Positions 42,258 to 56,735 are shown, counted from the stretch's first letter. The stretch: DNA of 64,000 nt from Brugia malayi (GCF_000002995.4 NW_025062477.1:9582649-9646648), one strand, 5' to 3'. Translations and numbers: made by a program. The notes: a model not told the origin generated them from the letters alone.

Positions 42258-44534
42258 ATGTGCTGTAAGCGGAAATTGGTGAAGAGGAGAATAAAAGTAC
42301 CGATGTGTACAGTACGGCAAGGTTTCTTAAAAAAGACAGATTCATCAAAACCACAAACTGCGACTAGTTCCACAAAAAGCGCTGTTAGTCAAACGGTTCG
42401 TGCAAATTCGATTTTTATCGAAGGTTGTGCTTGCCAGATGACACTCAGTTATTTCAATTTTTTTTCCGAAATTTTTTTCCGGAAGTAGAGCAAACAGACG
42501 ATTCGGAGGAAAAAAAAGAAGGAAAATCAGGAAGGATAAGAATCAGAGGAAACAGCTGATTCAGTTTTTTGATTCTTTTTGAGCAACGTTAAATTTCAGA
42601 GCAAGTCCCTTCTAATGTTCATTCTCAGACTTAGTGTCTCATTACTCATTTTTCCTCCTCCTGAAGGACGAGCCTTTTGTTTCTGCAGTATTTTGATTAG
42701 AAACCTTAAACTTTTCTGTTCTCAAAAGGTTGATTATGCTGATGTCATACGACATGTGGTCGTATCATAAAAGTGAAGCAAAAGGGAAGAAATCTTATGC
42801 TTCAGTGAATGCATCATAAAATTGCAGAAAAATAAGCAGCCAGTAGACAAAACAGTAGTAATAAAAGTGGCCAAAAAAATCGACATTGGTACGCCAAAAG
42901 AAATGGTATTTGATTTTTTCTGAATTATTGTGAATTAGAAATTATGGGATTTAAGCAAAAATGGCTTCTTGTGTGCAAATCGCTTCCTTAATATATTCAT
43001 ATCTTCCTTAGTAAAATTATATAAACTTCTAAACTTGCATCAGATTATTGAAATTTCTTCAGATCACTATTCAAGTGATTTATGTTATTCTCTGTTCCCT
43101 TTGCTTTCTAAAATTGAGACTTCACTTCTTTCAATTTTTTTGGTTTTGTATGTGGGAGATCCTATGGTTTTAAAAGTAATTGTTGGAAAGCAGTATCAGA
43201 CCATTGAGTTCAATAAGTTTTATAACTGTATAAAGTTAGAATGAAAGTTTTTCAGACAATGAGAGACAAGATCTCGAACACAGTCACCGGATTATTTAAA
43301 AAGGTTTGTGATAAATCTAGATTGATTCTAAATTTGTGTGTCTGCTATCGAATTTTTTTTTTTTTTTGTTAGCTCAAATCGTTATAAAGTCGAGGAATAA
43401 ATTTCATTGTGGCTTAAAAGATAAAAATCTTAGAAACCACTGGAGAAGTTATGGGCCACTAATGTGCCTGAAAGGCTGAGTGCTATAAAAGCATTAAATA
43501 TTTGTTCTGTTTGTTACAGAAAAAAGATTTAGAAGCAACCCAAGAAGATGGATTCGATAGCGATAGAAGGTAAGTAGAGAGTAAGACTATATTTTTTCAC
43601 AATGGACTTTCTGCATTGAATTAACTTTCAACCCTTCTCCTGATCTCAGCTAAATGTTTCTTTGCAGTAGAGATATTGTAGAAACGACGAACGTGAAATG
43701 TCTAGGCAATTTGGACGAAATTATAAAGGTATAACTTTTGCAACCATTAAACTTTCCACAGGAAAAGTCCATTCAAACAACTTCAAAATTATGTGAGATA
43801 AGATCTGAATAATATAAATGACGTTGCATAGATTCTACAGAAAATACTACTACAATAAGTAGGTATTATCATATATAGTTATATATTAGCCTATCAGACT
43901 TGAAAAAGAATTTATTAAAAAAAAAAGAAATTAAAAGTAGTTTATGAAATACTGCTTTTCGCTTTCAGTTGTAATACAGTCTTCTGCAATCTTCATGAGT
44001 GACATTTCAACTTCAATTTTTTCGATTTTTCGAAACAAAGAAATTGAAAACTTGACACACATGTTAATTCATGCAAACAATGATTTGAACTTAGATAATT
44101 GAATTCTATGGTTGAATCAGTATGATAATTACTAGAATTTTAAGCAGCTTCGCTCACACATATGTAATGCTAACACAGATAGAGAAATAAAAGATTGGAA
44201 ATAAAGAATGAAGTACCGTGTTATTTAAATTATTCCATACTTGACGAATTTCACTGAAGTTTCGCGTTTCTAGAGAATGTAGCTAGAGCTTCATTTTGAC
44301 TTTATTTCTACATTCTGTTTTCCTTATTCATCTTTTGCTTTGTAGAATCGCAAATTGAAAATAAATAAAGAGATAGAAGAAATGAAATCTACACATGAAA
44401 TGGATGATTTCAAACCTCTTAAGCCAGTTACCGATCCAAAATTGCATGTGAAAATTGCGGAGAAAAAATGTATCCTCTACGAAACGAACGATGAGCCAAC
44501 TTTAGACGATGAAATAGAGGAAAGGATACTTTAA
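42258..44534 (+). CDS. Lysine-rich protein of unknown function
   Basis: I do not recognise this protein. The 3' half is well supported by in-phase exons: 42828-42905, 43256-43303, 43520-43569, 43668-43728 and 44346-44534 (stop). Together these encode about 140 residues rich in Lys, Glu and Asp, without membrane helices or catalytic motifs, ending DDEIEERIL. The 5' half is less sure: an ATG at 42258 opens a basic segment (CCKRKLVKRR) that runs to a GTTGTG donor near 42423. Acidic and basic segments follow near 42483-42557, 42600-42635 and 42729-42810. An in-frame ATG at 42105 would add a hydrophobic stretch. Composition suggests a disordered nuclear or cytoplasmic adaptor; this is inference from composition only. 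Confidence 0.55.
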
Positions 44535-47500
44535 TACCAATCAAAACTTCAATTTATTGTGCTTGCAATTATTGATATTGTTTATCTTGAAATTAGAATG
44601 TTAAAAAACTTTCACATCTGTCATATTGGCATCTATTTAATTAGAATTCAACTCAGTAATCAGTTATCATCCACAATTCATATCTTTTTCTCTCATGGGT
44701 AAAAAACATTCATCAAGTGAATATATGAATTTTTTTGACTGAAATAGGGAGGTGCTCAATCATTTACAAAGAATCATTATTAGTTAGATGAGAATTAGAA
44801 ATTCATCACTTTAAACTATTAATTGAAACTGATTATTGTCTCTTCCTTTCGTCCAATATGTTGGGAACATACAGCAGGATTGATTGATCTGAAAAAAGCA
44901 AAGCAATAGTGAACTTCGCAGTTCATGGAATCTGTCATTCCTGCTCCTTTCAAAGCTGGTAGGTAAATCATGCATCATTGCTCTTATCGATTTCTATTAA
45001 ATCTCTACTTTCATTTCTGATGTTCCCTGTAGAAAATCTGAGTTCCGGAAATATTTGGCTCAATTTGTAAGAAACCAGTAATCATGCAGAGAAGACTAGG
45101 AAATTTTCGCAATTTTTTTCTTTTATCTTTTTCTTTGCAATTATTGATCCTTTCCGAATGTTTGGTCAAACCGTACAACTGTAAACAAATACAGTTACCC
45201 CATCCAGTTGCCCATTTCTCATTCTTCCTAAGCTTTCTTTAACTATCGAAAAGTAAGCAACTGATGAATCAAGTGAAGGAATTGGAATTGTAATCATACT
45301 GCTGAGGAGGTGAACTGGCAGTCATAGCGTTTAATTTAAGATCGTGTCTCGTGTATGTCACAAACTCAAAGGACGAAGATAAGCAATTATCTAATCATGT
45401 GAAGACACAAATTCGCAGTGAACAGGGTAGGTAGAGAAAGAGAGAAAGAGAAAGAGGACATTTTGTTAAACTTTTCTGTTTAGGCTTAGAACTTGAAACG
45501 ATGGGAAATAGAAAGAATACCATCCTATTTCTTTCAATAAGAATTCGTATATTTTCTCTTTCAGTTTGTTTGAAAAGTGGCAGAACACTTTTCTCGGAGA
45601 CATCGCACTCATCACGTATCTCTTGCCAGCAGAAATCTTTGTCATCAAAAAATCTTTGATTATTTCCAGTCTTGGTAAAAGCAGTCTCGTCCTTTAGAGA
45701 ATTATCCTGAAAACTTGAACTGGAGTCTAGAATTAAGCAAGGTGCAGAAGATTCCTCACTTGTTCCAGTTATGAATTAATTCATGCGTGAGAAAAAATTT
45801 TTCTTACTTGTATAAAGGAAATTATATAAAGGAAATTATGTGACGATCAGGAAATTTTTCATTTCATCAGCTAATACTCTTGTCTGGATTAGTTTTTAGA
45901 AGAATGTTTTTAAGATTACATTCCTCTGCTTTCTTTATTAAAAATGTGAATGCGATACAAAGAGGGAAGTCCTTCGAAAGGTCGTTTTTTTCTTTTTAAA
46001 AATTGATACCATAATGAAACTATTTTCGACCGTATCAATGAGTTTATAATTTCATCCAGTGCAGTGAGCGGTCCGAGAATTCGGGGATTATTAAACTATA
46101 GTTTTTTTAGTACTTTTTGTTTTTTGTCCATCCAGTGTTCTCAATTATTCTTTCTCTACTTATTTGACATTTTCTTCAAATGTTGATAAATGGATGTAAA
46201 CTCAATACTATTATGCAAACTTTCAGTACGTCCTAAAAAATTCGTTAATGGATAAATAAATACAGTATTATTTTTCCAAAATATCATATGATAACTTCCG
46301 CTTCAACAAATACATATTTCTGTGTTTCATTTATTTGACCTTTTATAAAGCAAATTCACACTTCGAAAAATGAAAAGTCGAGATTGAAAATTGAATGCCA
46401 GTGGCCGATAGTTAATGATCTATGGTGTTATATAGCTATATTAGCGACTTCTTGAATTGCCACATTATTTCTTTAGCATTCGCACAATCAAAAAGACATG
46501 TAAAACAAAGTGAAAAAAAGATGTGCTAATTGGATGAATAAAGTTCAATTAAGGAAAATTCATCTTTTTTCAGTTCTTTTTTTTGTATTGACGGTGGGTT
46601 AGTTAATCGATCATTTATTTGACAAGCTCAAAATACGTCGACAGCTGTGCTATTGAAATGCATTTCGGTGTTGTACCATCACTGCAGTAGTCGTAAAGTT
46701 AATGTACTGCAAATACTTGAATGACTTTCTAGCCTGATTTTGAAAATTTCAGCAAAAGCTTTCATTAATTCTTGAAAAAATCATTCCTTCCAATTATTAA
46801 TCCTATCACTAAGGTCAAATCATTTCCGCTGGTTAGCTCACTAGATAGTAGTTGACAGTTGTAGTGATTTGCTTCAAAGATTTGATTGGAATTTTTTGTT
46901 ATTTCAGTTTTGTTGCATTTTTTTTCTTTTCTACTACTACTCTTTTTTCATTTATCAATGTCTATAGTAAAGTTTTTTTACCTGGATATATTTATATATT
47001 ATACATTTATAATCGGAATTTAGAAAAATACAATCTGATTATCTTATATAAGGCCGATTATCAGTTAATAATTTAAATTAATGATGCTTTAGGAATTAGG
47101 GATGAAATACAAGCTCGAAACAAAGGTTGGAAATTGATGTTACTGAAAACGATATTGCAAAAAATGAGGTTTGTATTAGTTCATTTTTCAAAAAATTATA
47201 ATTTTTTTACACTGAAAAGGAAAATAAATCATAAACCCTATTATGATAAAAGTATACATGGTTCTCTAATCGTTGGCTAAAAAAAGGCCTATCAAGACTT
47301 AAATTACTGAATGACTTTATAGTTGGAGATAAAAGCTTTTAAAATGTTATAAACGATCGATTAATTGAAATACTACTTTGAAGTATTTGTCTAGCAATAG
47401 ACAATAGACTAATATTTATAAATTTTTTTTTTATGGATCTAATAAATCGTTAATAGTCGTAGTCATTTGTCCAGCAGTCCTTTCATTGTAGTGTCAATGA

Positions 47501-49353
47501 ATTTTGTTCTCTAGCTATAAGATTAGCATTTTTCAAATTCGTTTTTTCTTTCTTTCTTTTTTTTTGTTTTCTGCAATTCTGAAAATCTCGAATACCGAAA
47601 AAATGACGTATTACGAGTGCTAGTGATTATGTGAATTAGTCGAATGGGTAACTGATGTTGGAAAATGAGTTGTTCAAGGCTTAATATCTCCTTGTTTGGA
47701 AAATAATTCTATTTTGTACAGTGCTGAAAAGTATTAAGGAAAACGAACTCTTTTGGAAGCAGTTATTTTAGTGATAAAAGAGCTGCTACTTAAAAGCAAT
47801 TTTGTGACCATGATTAAGAGATCAGTAATTCTGCACACTGGCAATATCTCTGGAAGATCATGGCGTATAATTTACTTTCTCCTTTTTTAAACTCAATTTC
47901 TTTAAACTTTTTTACGTAAAAACAATCTTCATTTGATAATTTTTTTTTTTTTTTTTTTGCATGATGTACTTTGATATGTCAGCTGCCGATAAGTAATGGC
48001 AGAAAATTTTCATTCCACACTGCTCTTGTCTAAATCTATCATTTATGTATGACGTATGATGGTCTGACGATACTTTTAGATTCCCACTTTTTGCATTGAA
48101 ATTCTTAATCATTTCTTCAGAATCTCTTTCGAAAATGCACGATCAGATCAAATCCTCAATTTTTACTGCAATGAATATTCATGCAATTCTGATAGATCAA
48201 AAAATTTGTAAATTGGATGAAATAATTTGTGTTCATTTGCAAAAAAGTGTATTAATTTCTGAAAAATTGAAGTATTACTCATAATCATAAAATGACAAAG
48301 AAGTGACAAGATAAAATTCTGGTCAATATATTCGTCATTGTACTGTTTGATAATGAAAAATTTTCTTCAAACATCTGGTTAGATATATCGCAGAGCATCT
48401 TGGAAGACATATAAATCTGTCATTTGTAACTCTTTCTAACGTCTTTCCATGCACCAGCAGCGGTGTTATCGGAAGTCGATAAATAGCTAATGTGAATAGC
48501 AATTGCTAATGTCCTCAACAGCGTTAGTCCTCGGTAACATCGATCCGTGCTCAATATACGACCATGAGACATTCATTATCTTCCTAACAAACCTCTGATG
48601 GCAGTAAGCCCTTTTCTTATAACTTTTATGTTTATTCCTGTTAGTCATGAACCACTGTCTTGTTATTTCTGGTCAGTTCTTATTTTTAAAGAACATATTT
48701 TAAATCCTTCTTCAAAAAATATATTTGCTGGTAAATGCTTCAAAAATTCTGTGGATTTTTATGAAATCCTTCTCAGAAACATCGTTTTCTTATTCTACAG
48801 ATCTAGGTTGAATATCTACATGCTGTCAGTTTACGAAATTTTTTGCTTCAAATTTGTTTTAGGGGACGATTGTATTTCTATTTATAAATTTAGTCGTTAG
48901 AATTGTCATTTAAAATATGAAAATTTCCAGAAAGTTGGGGTATGTGGGAATGAGATTTGCTTGAGTCAACTTACTTGTAACCTGGATTTATACCTCATCA
49001 ATTTAATACGGCTTAATATCACAGACAGAATAATCGTAATGTTCGGAAATTATTACCTTCAATAATAAGATTATGATCCTGCACTTTTGTCCTTTATGTG
49101 TCCTTTACTGAGGCAGTGCCTCTGCCAAGAAAATCTTTGATTTCTCTGTTACATCTAGAAATGTCATCCGAAAATTTCATGCTATTTCTTCAAATATAAA
49201 TTCATATTTTATTTACATTTTGTTTATTACGTCCCTTTATTTCCGTGTATTTTATATTTTCGATAGAAACCTTTTAATATCCGTTTATAGAAACCACTGC
49301 TTTGCAAAACTATATTCATATTCATTGTTAAGACTATAATGTGTAATCATAAT
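44535..49353. other. Intergenic region, 4.8 kb
   Basis: No protein or RNA gene recognised. It contains GA-rich DNA at about 45433-45457, a short duplication of TATAAAGGAAATTA at about 45815-45840, T-runs near 47427 and 47941-47959, and a GC-richer stretch at about 48450-48575 with no recognised RNA fold. Plus-strand frames such as 46852-47076 and 48598-48900 are hydrophobic, T-rich and probably chance. Confidence 0.5.
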
Positions 49354-49356
49354 CAG
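49354..49356 (+). promoter_or_regulatory. Putative spliced-leader acceptor, WDR47 gene
   Basis: CATAATCAG ends 14 nt before the ATG at 49371, with no upstream coding exon recognised. Confidence 0.4.
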
Positions 49357-49370
49357 TTAAATTTGCAACA

Positions 49371-52300
49371 ATGCCCGGAGCTATGCATATAACTGTTAAC
49401 GAGAAAGATGTCATCAAGGTCGTCTTGGAATTCCTGGAAACTCGAAGCTTGCATATTGCTCAGGTTCATTACAATTTGGTATGATAGATCAGTTAGACTA
49501 ATTATAAGTGATATAGTTGCTCTAATATCTTTAAATTATATTCAGTTAGCACTGGAACGAGAGACTGGTATAATCAACGGTGACTTCTCGGATGATGTCT
49601 TGTTCCTTCGACAGTTAGTCCTGGATGGTCAGTGGGATAGTGCGTTAGATTTTGTCGAGCCTCTTCGGAATTTGCCGGATTTTGATCTGCGAACATTCCG
49701 ATATTACATTACAAAATACAAATATTTTGAACTATTATGCATCAAACAGGAACCAGGCCCAATGCATGACAACGATTTTACCGTTGAGGTGGTAACAAGT
49801 CATACAAATAAAAAGTAAGCAAGGAAATGAATTAAAAGAAACTACATGTTTCCTCTTCCAGGAACTGGTAGAATGCTTGAAAGATCTGGAACATATATGC
49901 CCTACGTCAGAGGATTTTCATGCATTGTGCGCTTTACTCACTTTGCCTAAGTTATCTGATCACGTTGATTTCAAAAACTGGAATCCAAGTAGCGCTCGAG
50001 TGGAATGCTTTCGAAAGGTTATCTGGAGTAACAGCAAATTTTTATTTTTGCACAAATTGTGAGTCAAAGAAATGATGTAAGTTACATTGCATTTAGAAGT
50101 AGATTCGAAAGCATAAAAGTGGCTTTATGAAATAACTTAAACAAGTTATGAGTATAATGAGCAGAAAAATATTGCCGATAGACTAATAAGGATTCATTTT
50201 CAGATCGAACCAATGGTTACACCTTTACTACCTTCGACAGTGAGAAACGCGGATCAAGCACTATCGCATTCATTGAATGATCGCTTGATGCAACTGGTTG
50301 TGAAGGGGACAATGTATGAAGGTTGCGTGGATTACTGTCAGGCACAGGCTGTCAACGATCAGAAAGGTAAATATTTCTTTGTGAACGACTAAACAGTGAG
50401 TAAATAGGCTGGGAAGAATTAGGTCTTGCATTGAATTCAATTAAATGAATACTTGTGAGAAACAGTACATGTAAATATAACTGAACAAATATAGTCATGC
50501 AAACTGCACTAAATTAAGTGAGATGTCAAAAAATATGAACATCCAAAATTAGAAATTTGAAAGGATCCCTATTCTGGATTTATCTATGTTGCTTGGCGAA
50601 TAATACCGTTGAGCAAAAGAACTTTTTCTCACTGTTATAGAAGAAATTAAATAACGTGCTATCAATTGTTATGAAGGATGTGAGATAAATAGCATGGTAG
50701 ATAGTACTACTAGAACAAATAAAATGAAGCCTTGGATCTGTCAAGTCATATGAAGATGACCCATAGAGTACATTGAGAGGCTTGCAGAAAATCCGCTAGG
50801 TGCATTTAAATATTTTCTCCGATATAATCGCTATAATTAATTTGGCTTCTACTATTACAGCGTACAGTTCGTTATTATAAATAACGTGTTAGGATAATAT
50901 GTAGTAGATAAAATTCAGCAAATAATTATGTAAGGGATGAAATAATGATGAAATTATCTAATGTGTAATTATCTGTTTAGGTATCGAAAAAGGCGCAGTT
51001 CCAACAGCACTTTTATCTGCCAAATTACGGTTAATGAATACAGATTTATCACTAATATCTTGGCTTGCAGCTATTGGTCGTGAACAGTTCACAATACCTT
51101 TTGAACAAAAAGCTTTGGATTTGAAATTTGATAAAGTGAAGCAAGTTTCGCGACTATATTCAATAATAATCTATATGCGCTAACTACTGAAACATTTCTA
51201 ATGTTCTAGATTCTACATCTCTAATGTTCTGGATTTCAGTGATTTAATCCAAGATAGATCGTTTTTCTTAAGGACACAATATTTTTGAGAGAAATATTTC
51301 TAATTATCATGTGTACATTTTCTGTTGGAATTGATCAATTCAGAAAACCTAAACTGGAAGCTCAATGGACAGAACACATTCTGGCAACACCAATCAAACC
51401 TGATGGCACCTTTCCACACGCTTTGGTTCCAAACATTAAGTTGAAGTGCGCTGAAAAAATGAGCCGTTCTATGGTACTACCATCGATGTCATCATCAATT
51501 GCTGTCGGTTAATTTTGAATTGTTTCGACGATACGCCAGTTTTTTATCGAAAAGTCAAGATTTTGCAATCAAAAATATCCATCCCTTGTTCGTCTTCGCT
51601 TCCATAATTTGCTAAATGAGGTAGGACTGATTTGAAATAACGATTACAAAATTTTCGAAGAATTCTCCTTGAAGGTGTTTCATCCGGTACACGAAATTTC
51701 TTGCACCCAATGTCGTATTCTACAATGCCATCAGTCGGTTTCTCAATACAGAATAACACGGAAGAGCATCCTAAAGAGGTGATGGCTCAGAGTCAAATGA
51801 TTGATGCAATGTTTGAAAAATCGGAACATACTAGAAGTAGCCGACCTGATAAAACATACGATCGATTGTCATATCCGAATGCAACAGGTGTAATGCTGAC
51901 TGCTTTACAACGGAATCAGTAAGTTGCATTTCCCGGTCTTACAGGAGGATTTTATCGTAACAAATGGCCAAAAATGCATCACAGTCTCACCTTATCTTAA
52001 TCTATTTTTTTACCATCTTTCCACATACAAGATGTAACCATTTCAGGCAAGTCATTACAGCACAGAATATGGATATAATTAGCTCACGGATAATGGACTC
52101 GATGGCACAATTAACCTTCTCAACGGACAATACGCTACGTCATCAGCTAGAAGACATGGCGAGACGTGGCCAACGAATCGGCTCCCTGCCACCAGTACCT
52201 GAACTTTCTACACCTAGCGAATGCTCTTTGGTTGAATCGACACGAACTGAGAATTCCCTAAATATTATTAATGCACCAATCAACAACGATTCAACGCCTC

Positions 52301-55161
52301 CAATTCCATTACCTACGCTATCCACAGGTGTGAATAACGCGATGAGCACATCCTTATTTCAGGAATTTTCAAATCGGCAACTGCGTCAGCAAGGTTAGTC
52401 ATAATTGAAAAAAACTGCTTACCAATTATATTCATAGACACTAAGATGGCTGTAATCAAATTAATTAAAGGCTATAACATTAAAAATTAATTCTTTTCGT
52501 GACAAGATTCGAACGTGTCTCGAAAGTCCATCCAGTTCACCTATTCTCATGTACAATATATTAATATCGTTCTTTTTGAGGAAGACTGCACTTTGCCGCG
52601 CCTTTACAATCTTCTCAAATTGCTGATTTAAATAATCAGATGCATAACACAACATCTACGCCGAATACGTCAGATTTACCAATGGCTGGTGGTGTGTCGT
52701 CATGTGCAGCTGATTACGCTCAATGGAAGACAAATAAAGTTCCACTGACGGTGCCAGTTATTCAGAATGATTTAATTCATGCATACAAACCATAATTGTA
52801 CCCAATTTCTGTTTTTTTTTTTTTTTTTCTTTAGTTTAAGCGTCTAAGTTTTGTTTTCACTGCCGTTGTTCACCTTGTTAACTTCCAATGATTCTACATT
52901 TTTACTTTCAAAATTCTTTAGTCAAGCAAAGTATCAAAGGCACTATCTATTTCGCCAGAAGCCATGACGACTTCAGAGTGTCACGTCGGACCTACAAAAT
53001 CAGATCGATTACCCGTTTGCAGAAGAAGTGCCAGTACAGTTGGTGTTCAGACTGCTGCTGTGGTTTCTCAAGCAGCTTGCTCAGCAAGTGGATTTAGTGT
53101 GCAGTTTGTTCCAATTTGTCGGTAAGTTTCGAGTTCGTTTCTATGAATGACATTTTTCAAATATATCGCTTAAAATCCGGTTTTGCCAATTGATATCCTA
53201 CATACTTTTTACCAGGTATGAAGATGTACAAGCAATACGGACTGTGGCATTTCATCCAACTGGTCGATTTTTTGCATTGGGAACCAACTCGAAACAAATG
53301 CTTATTTGTAAATATCCTGACCTCAGGAAGTTTAGGTACATTGTCTTTATTTCAGATATTTTTATAAAAAGAAATTTTATGGACTGAAAAATAACACCTG
53401 TCATATTCTTTGTTACCAAAAATTGAAAAATTATGGTCTCTAACAGAAGAAGTAGTGGACCGGATAATGTCAGACATATCCTTTTATGGATCATATAAAA
53501 AGTAGTGGCAGTTGGTTCTACTCACTAAACAGTTACTTTATAAGTCTTCCACCAAAAGGATCTATAGATAAAGGATGGGAGCGCGGATAGGTGAGTGAAA
53601 ATCTGTGTAATTTAGTTTCTTTTTTTGATTTGTTTTGATTCTTTTTCATTCCAGACCTGAAGATGCTGCACATCATGTTGAGGTCGTGTTGTCAAGGCCA
53701 AAACAGCATCGTGGCAGTGTTTATTGTTTGGGATTTAATCCTACCGGTGAATTACTTGCAACTGGTTCCAATGATAAAACACTTCGATTAATGGCCTTTA
53801 ACACTGAGCATTGCAAAATTGGTGCGCTGTTATATATAAAGTTGTGTAAAACGTTATATAAACGAGTCGGTTTGATTATTTATTCCTTTTTTAGAAACCA
53901 AACTCTTGACAGCATTTCTGGAAATGATAACTTGTGTTAGAGGCAACCGATTAAATTCTAGAAAATTCAGGTGCGGAAACGGAGTTGAATATTCACGACG
54001 GTACAGTGCGTGATTTAATTTTCATGGAAGATAAGATGAGTCGAAGCACAATATTAGTTTCCGGTGGTGCTGGTAATTGCCGCATCCATTTAACGGATTG
54101 TACTACGGGTCAACCATTAAGCTCATATCAAGGACATACCGGTAGGTTTTGATCGACGAGAATCTGCCGATATGTCTAATGGAAGCTCTACAAGCATACC
54201 TGAATTTCTTTCACCACTCTCAAATGTACCAATCAAAGTGCATTAAAACACATAAAATTTGAAGGAAGTGCAACAAAATCGTTAACTTTCAGCTCCCATT
54301 CTTGGCTTATATACATGGTGTAACGGGTATTTTGTTAGCTGTTCACAAGATAAAACGATACGATTTTGGGATCTAAGAGGCCCAGAAGCAGTAAGCATCA
54401 TTTCTCCTAAATGTAAAACTTCGAGTAAGTCCCTTTGCAGCACAGTTAAAATTTTGTTTATTCAGTTAGTAATCATTAATTTCTAACATAGATCAATTCA
54501 CCAGCTTTATTCACTCTATCTGCTTTAGATGCACCAGTGACATCAGTTTGCGTAGATCCAAGTGGAAAATTACTAGTATCAGGACATGAAGATGCATCAG
54601 TAATGCTTTATGATATTGTCGGTGGTAGAACTGTGCAAATTTACCGACCACACGGCGACGAAGTTCGTACTGTACGATTCAGTAACGCTGCATATTATCT
54701 TCTTAGTGGTTCTTACGATAAAAGGTAGCTTTATTAAGTTCTCATTACAGATGTCCTCATTTTTTAAATTGTTCAGATTATTGGTGCATCCTTTGTAGAG
54801 TGGTTATCACAGATATGAGAGGTGATTTGATGACACCGTTAATGTACCTCCCAGTCGCTGAGCATAACGACAAAGTTATACAATGCAGGTGATCATTTCT
54901 TAATCTTTAATTAGCTTTAGATGTCGCTACTTAAATTACACACCAAGTTCACCTTTATACGTATACACTCAAATTACATAAATCATGATATTAATGTTTC
55001 TTTACACATGCAGTCAATTAATACATGTTTTACTGAGATCATCGTCAGGGAAGGTCTCATTTTTTTCCAGATGGCATCCACACGACTTCTCATTTTTGAG
55101 TACCAGCGCTGATCGTACAGCCGTCTTATGGTCGCTCCCGCCCCCACCTCAATATCATTAA
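49371..55161 (+). CDS. WDR47: WDR47 (nemitin) homologue, LisH-CTLH and WD40 protein
   Basis: Seventeen exons, about 970 residues (human WDR47 is 919): 49371-49463, 49546-49788, 49862-50017, 50204-50366, 50981-51140, 51344-51507, 51675-51918, 52047-52393, 52581-52756, 52922-53121, 53216-53335, 53655-53821, 53971-54141, 54293-54424, 54529-54724, 54799-54888, 55071-55161. The N-terminus has LisH and CTLH modules (block [19 protein letters not shown]). A long low-complexity linker follows. WD40 repeats run from about residue 649 ([67 protein letters not shown]) to the end. WDR47 is a microtubule-associated scaffold in neurons and cilia. Exon 5 appears to use a GC donor. The ends of exons 6, 9 and 14 and the acceptors of exons 7, 9 and 15 are less certain. 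Confidence 0.92.
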
Positions 55162-55262
55162 TATTCTCCGAAATTTGCTTTCAAAACCCAATTCCTGAAA
55201 GAACAAGAATGAACATGTTGTGTTTTCGCTCTCAATGAAAGGTCATTTATTTGTGTAAGCAC

Positions 55263-55268
55263 AATAAA
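55263..55268 (+). terminator. Polyadenylation signal of the WDR47 gene
   Basis: AATAAA occurs about 100 bp after the stop codon, a normal nematode spacing. Confidence 0.55.
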
Positions 55269-56732
55269 TGTTTACCAACTCCGAATGCTTTGTATTTATT
55301 TCTTGCATTGCAGCTGAAATTTCACTTAGTGATTAAAGTTCTAACATTCTTGTTTTAAGAGAATTTGGAATAAATTTGTCTGGAAAAGTTAAATATTCTA
55401 CGACAACAATAACTTCAAGCAATAACTGTCCTTAAAAAATAAGTTTGGGAGATGTGACGCGAAAAGGTAGCTAACTAAAGTTAATAATGCTTTATAGACA
55501 ATGTTTCCAAGATTAATTAGTTGAAAAATGAAATAAGATATCTTACAATCTATCCATTTTTAATATTGCAACAAAAATTCAACAAACTTTTCTTAACCTC
55601 TCTCCACAACGTGAAAGGAGACAAAAATGAAAACAGAGAAACAGAAACTAAGAAGTGCCTTATGGCAGCTCACGAAGTGCTTCCAGATTTCGAGGCCATG
55701 TAGGAAGTTTTTTTGGTTTTAGATCTTGTTGATGATAAAGTGACGATAACGTTTTTCCTTTAACCCTTTGTTGAATGGAAATAGACAACTAATCAACGAA
55801 ATTATTACTATTTACATTACAATTTTTGAAAATATAAAGAATACAGTTGTTTTTCTTTAGTTCATATGGGATATAATTGTTATAGCTGTGGATGAGAATT
55901 TGAAGTTGTACTCCAGAATTGAGGTAACAGAAATGAGTGTTGCTTAAAAATGGTAGTTACTTACCATTGCAGTGTGACCGCTTATAATGATTTTACAATT
56001 GCAAGCAAGTTCCACTATCAGGCAGATTTTCAAGACATTAAAAATCAAATTGGAGGATTTACATTATTTTAAACATAACATTAGTTACAAATTATTATCA
56101 TTAAGTTGAAAAATCCCAAAAACATTATAAATAAGTCATCATCATAAGATTTGAACAGTTTATTACCTCATTACTTACTCTTAAAGTTGAAATTATGACT
56201 TATTACCTTCAACCAAATATTCAATTTTTAATTTAACCATCTCGAAATATTTGTATGATACAGAAGTATTTTTATCATTCCGTATTTCTATAAGATTTAT
56301 TTGGGTTGCAACAAATCTCATAGATTGAGTATTATGCTTGGTCGAGACCAGTCTTTTATTATTATTTTGAAGAGAAAACAGGGGCAGCGGAGCTGTGTTC
56401 AACAAGGTACCAATATTTAAACCTTGTCCTCACGTGACATTCTCAACCTCCCAGCAAGAGTAATTTGAACCAATAAGAAGAAAGTGGATACCTGTCCTCA
56501 TGTCCATCTTCACTTCTCCTTCTCTCTTTCGTATTCCCTTCCTCACTCTCTTCCTTTTTACAGATTCAAGCCCTGTCTCCTCTCCCTATCCTTTTAAACA
56601 TTCCCGTGATGTGTCGAAATGCAGCTGGTGCTGATTCATTTAACGAAAATAAGTTGGAAGAGATGCTGTATGATTCATCTCATTTACTTCTATAAACTGT
56701 CTTAACCTCTTAACTTAACGTCCGTTCTATTC
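55269..56732. other. Spacer between the WDR47 gene and iars
   Basis: AT-rich with no gene supported until about 56430. A CT-rich island at about 56510-56610 then precedes iars and is the likely promoter region. A minus-strand frame at 56193-56405 shows no domain. Confidence 0.5.
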
Positions 56733-56735
56733 CAG
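56733..56735 (+). promoter_or_regulatory. Putative spliced-leader acceptor, iars
   Basis: CTATTCCAG ends about 71 nt before the ATG at 56807. It could be an SL acceptor or the end of an untranslated first exon. Confidence 0.35.
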
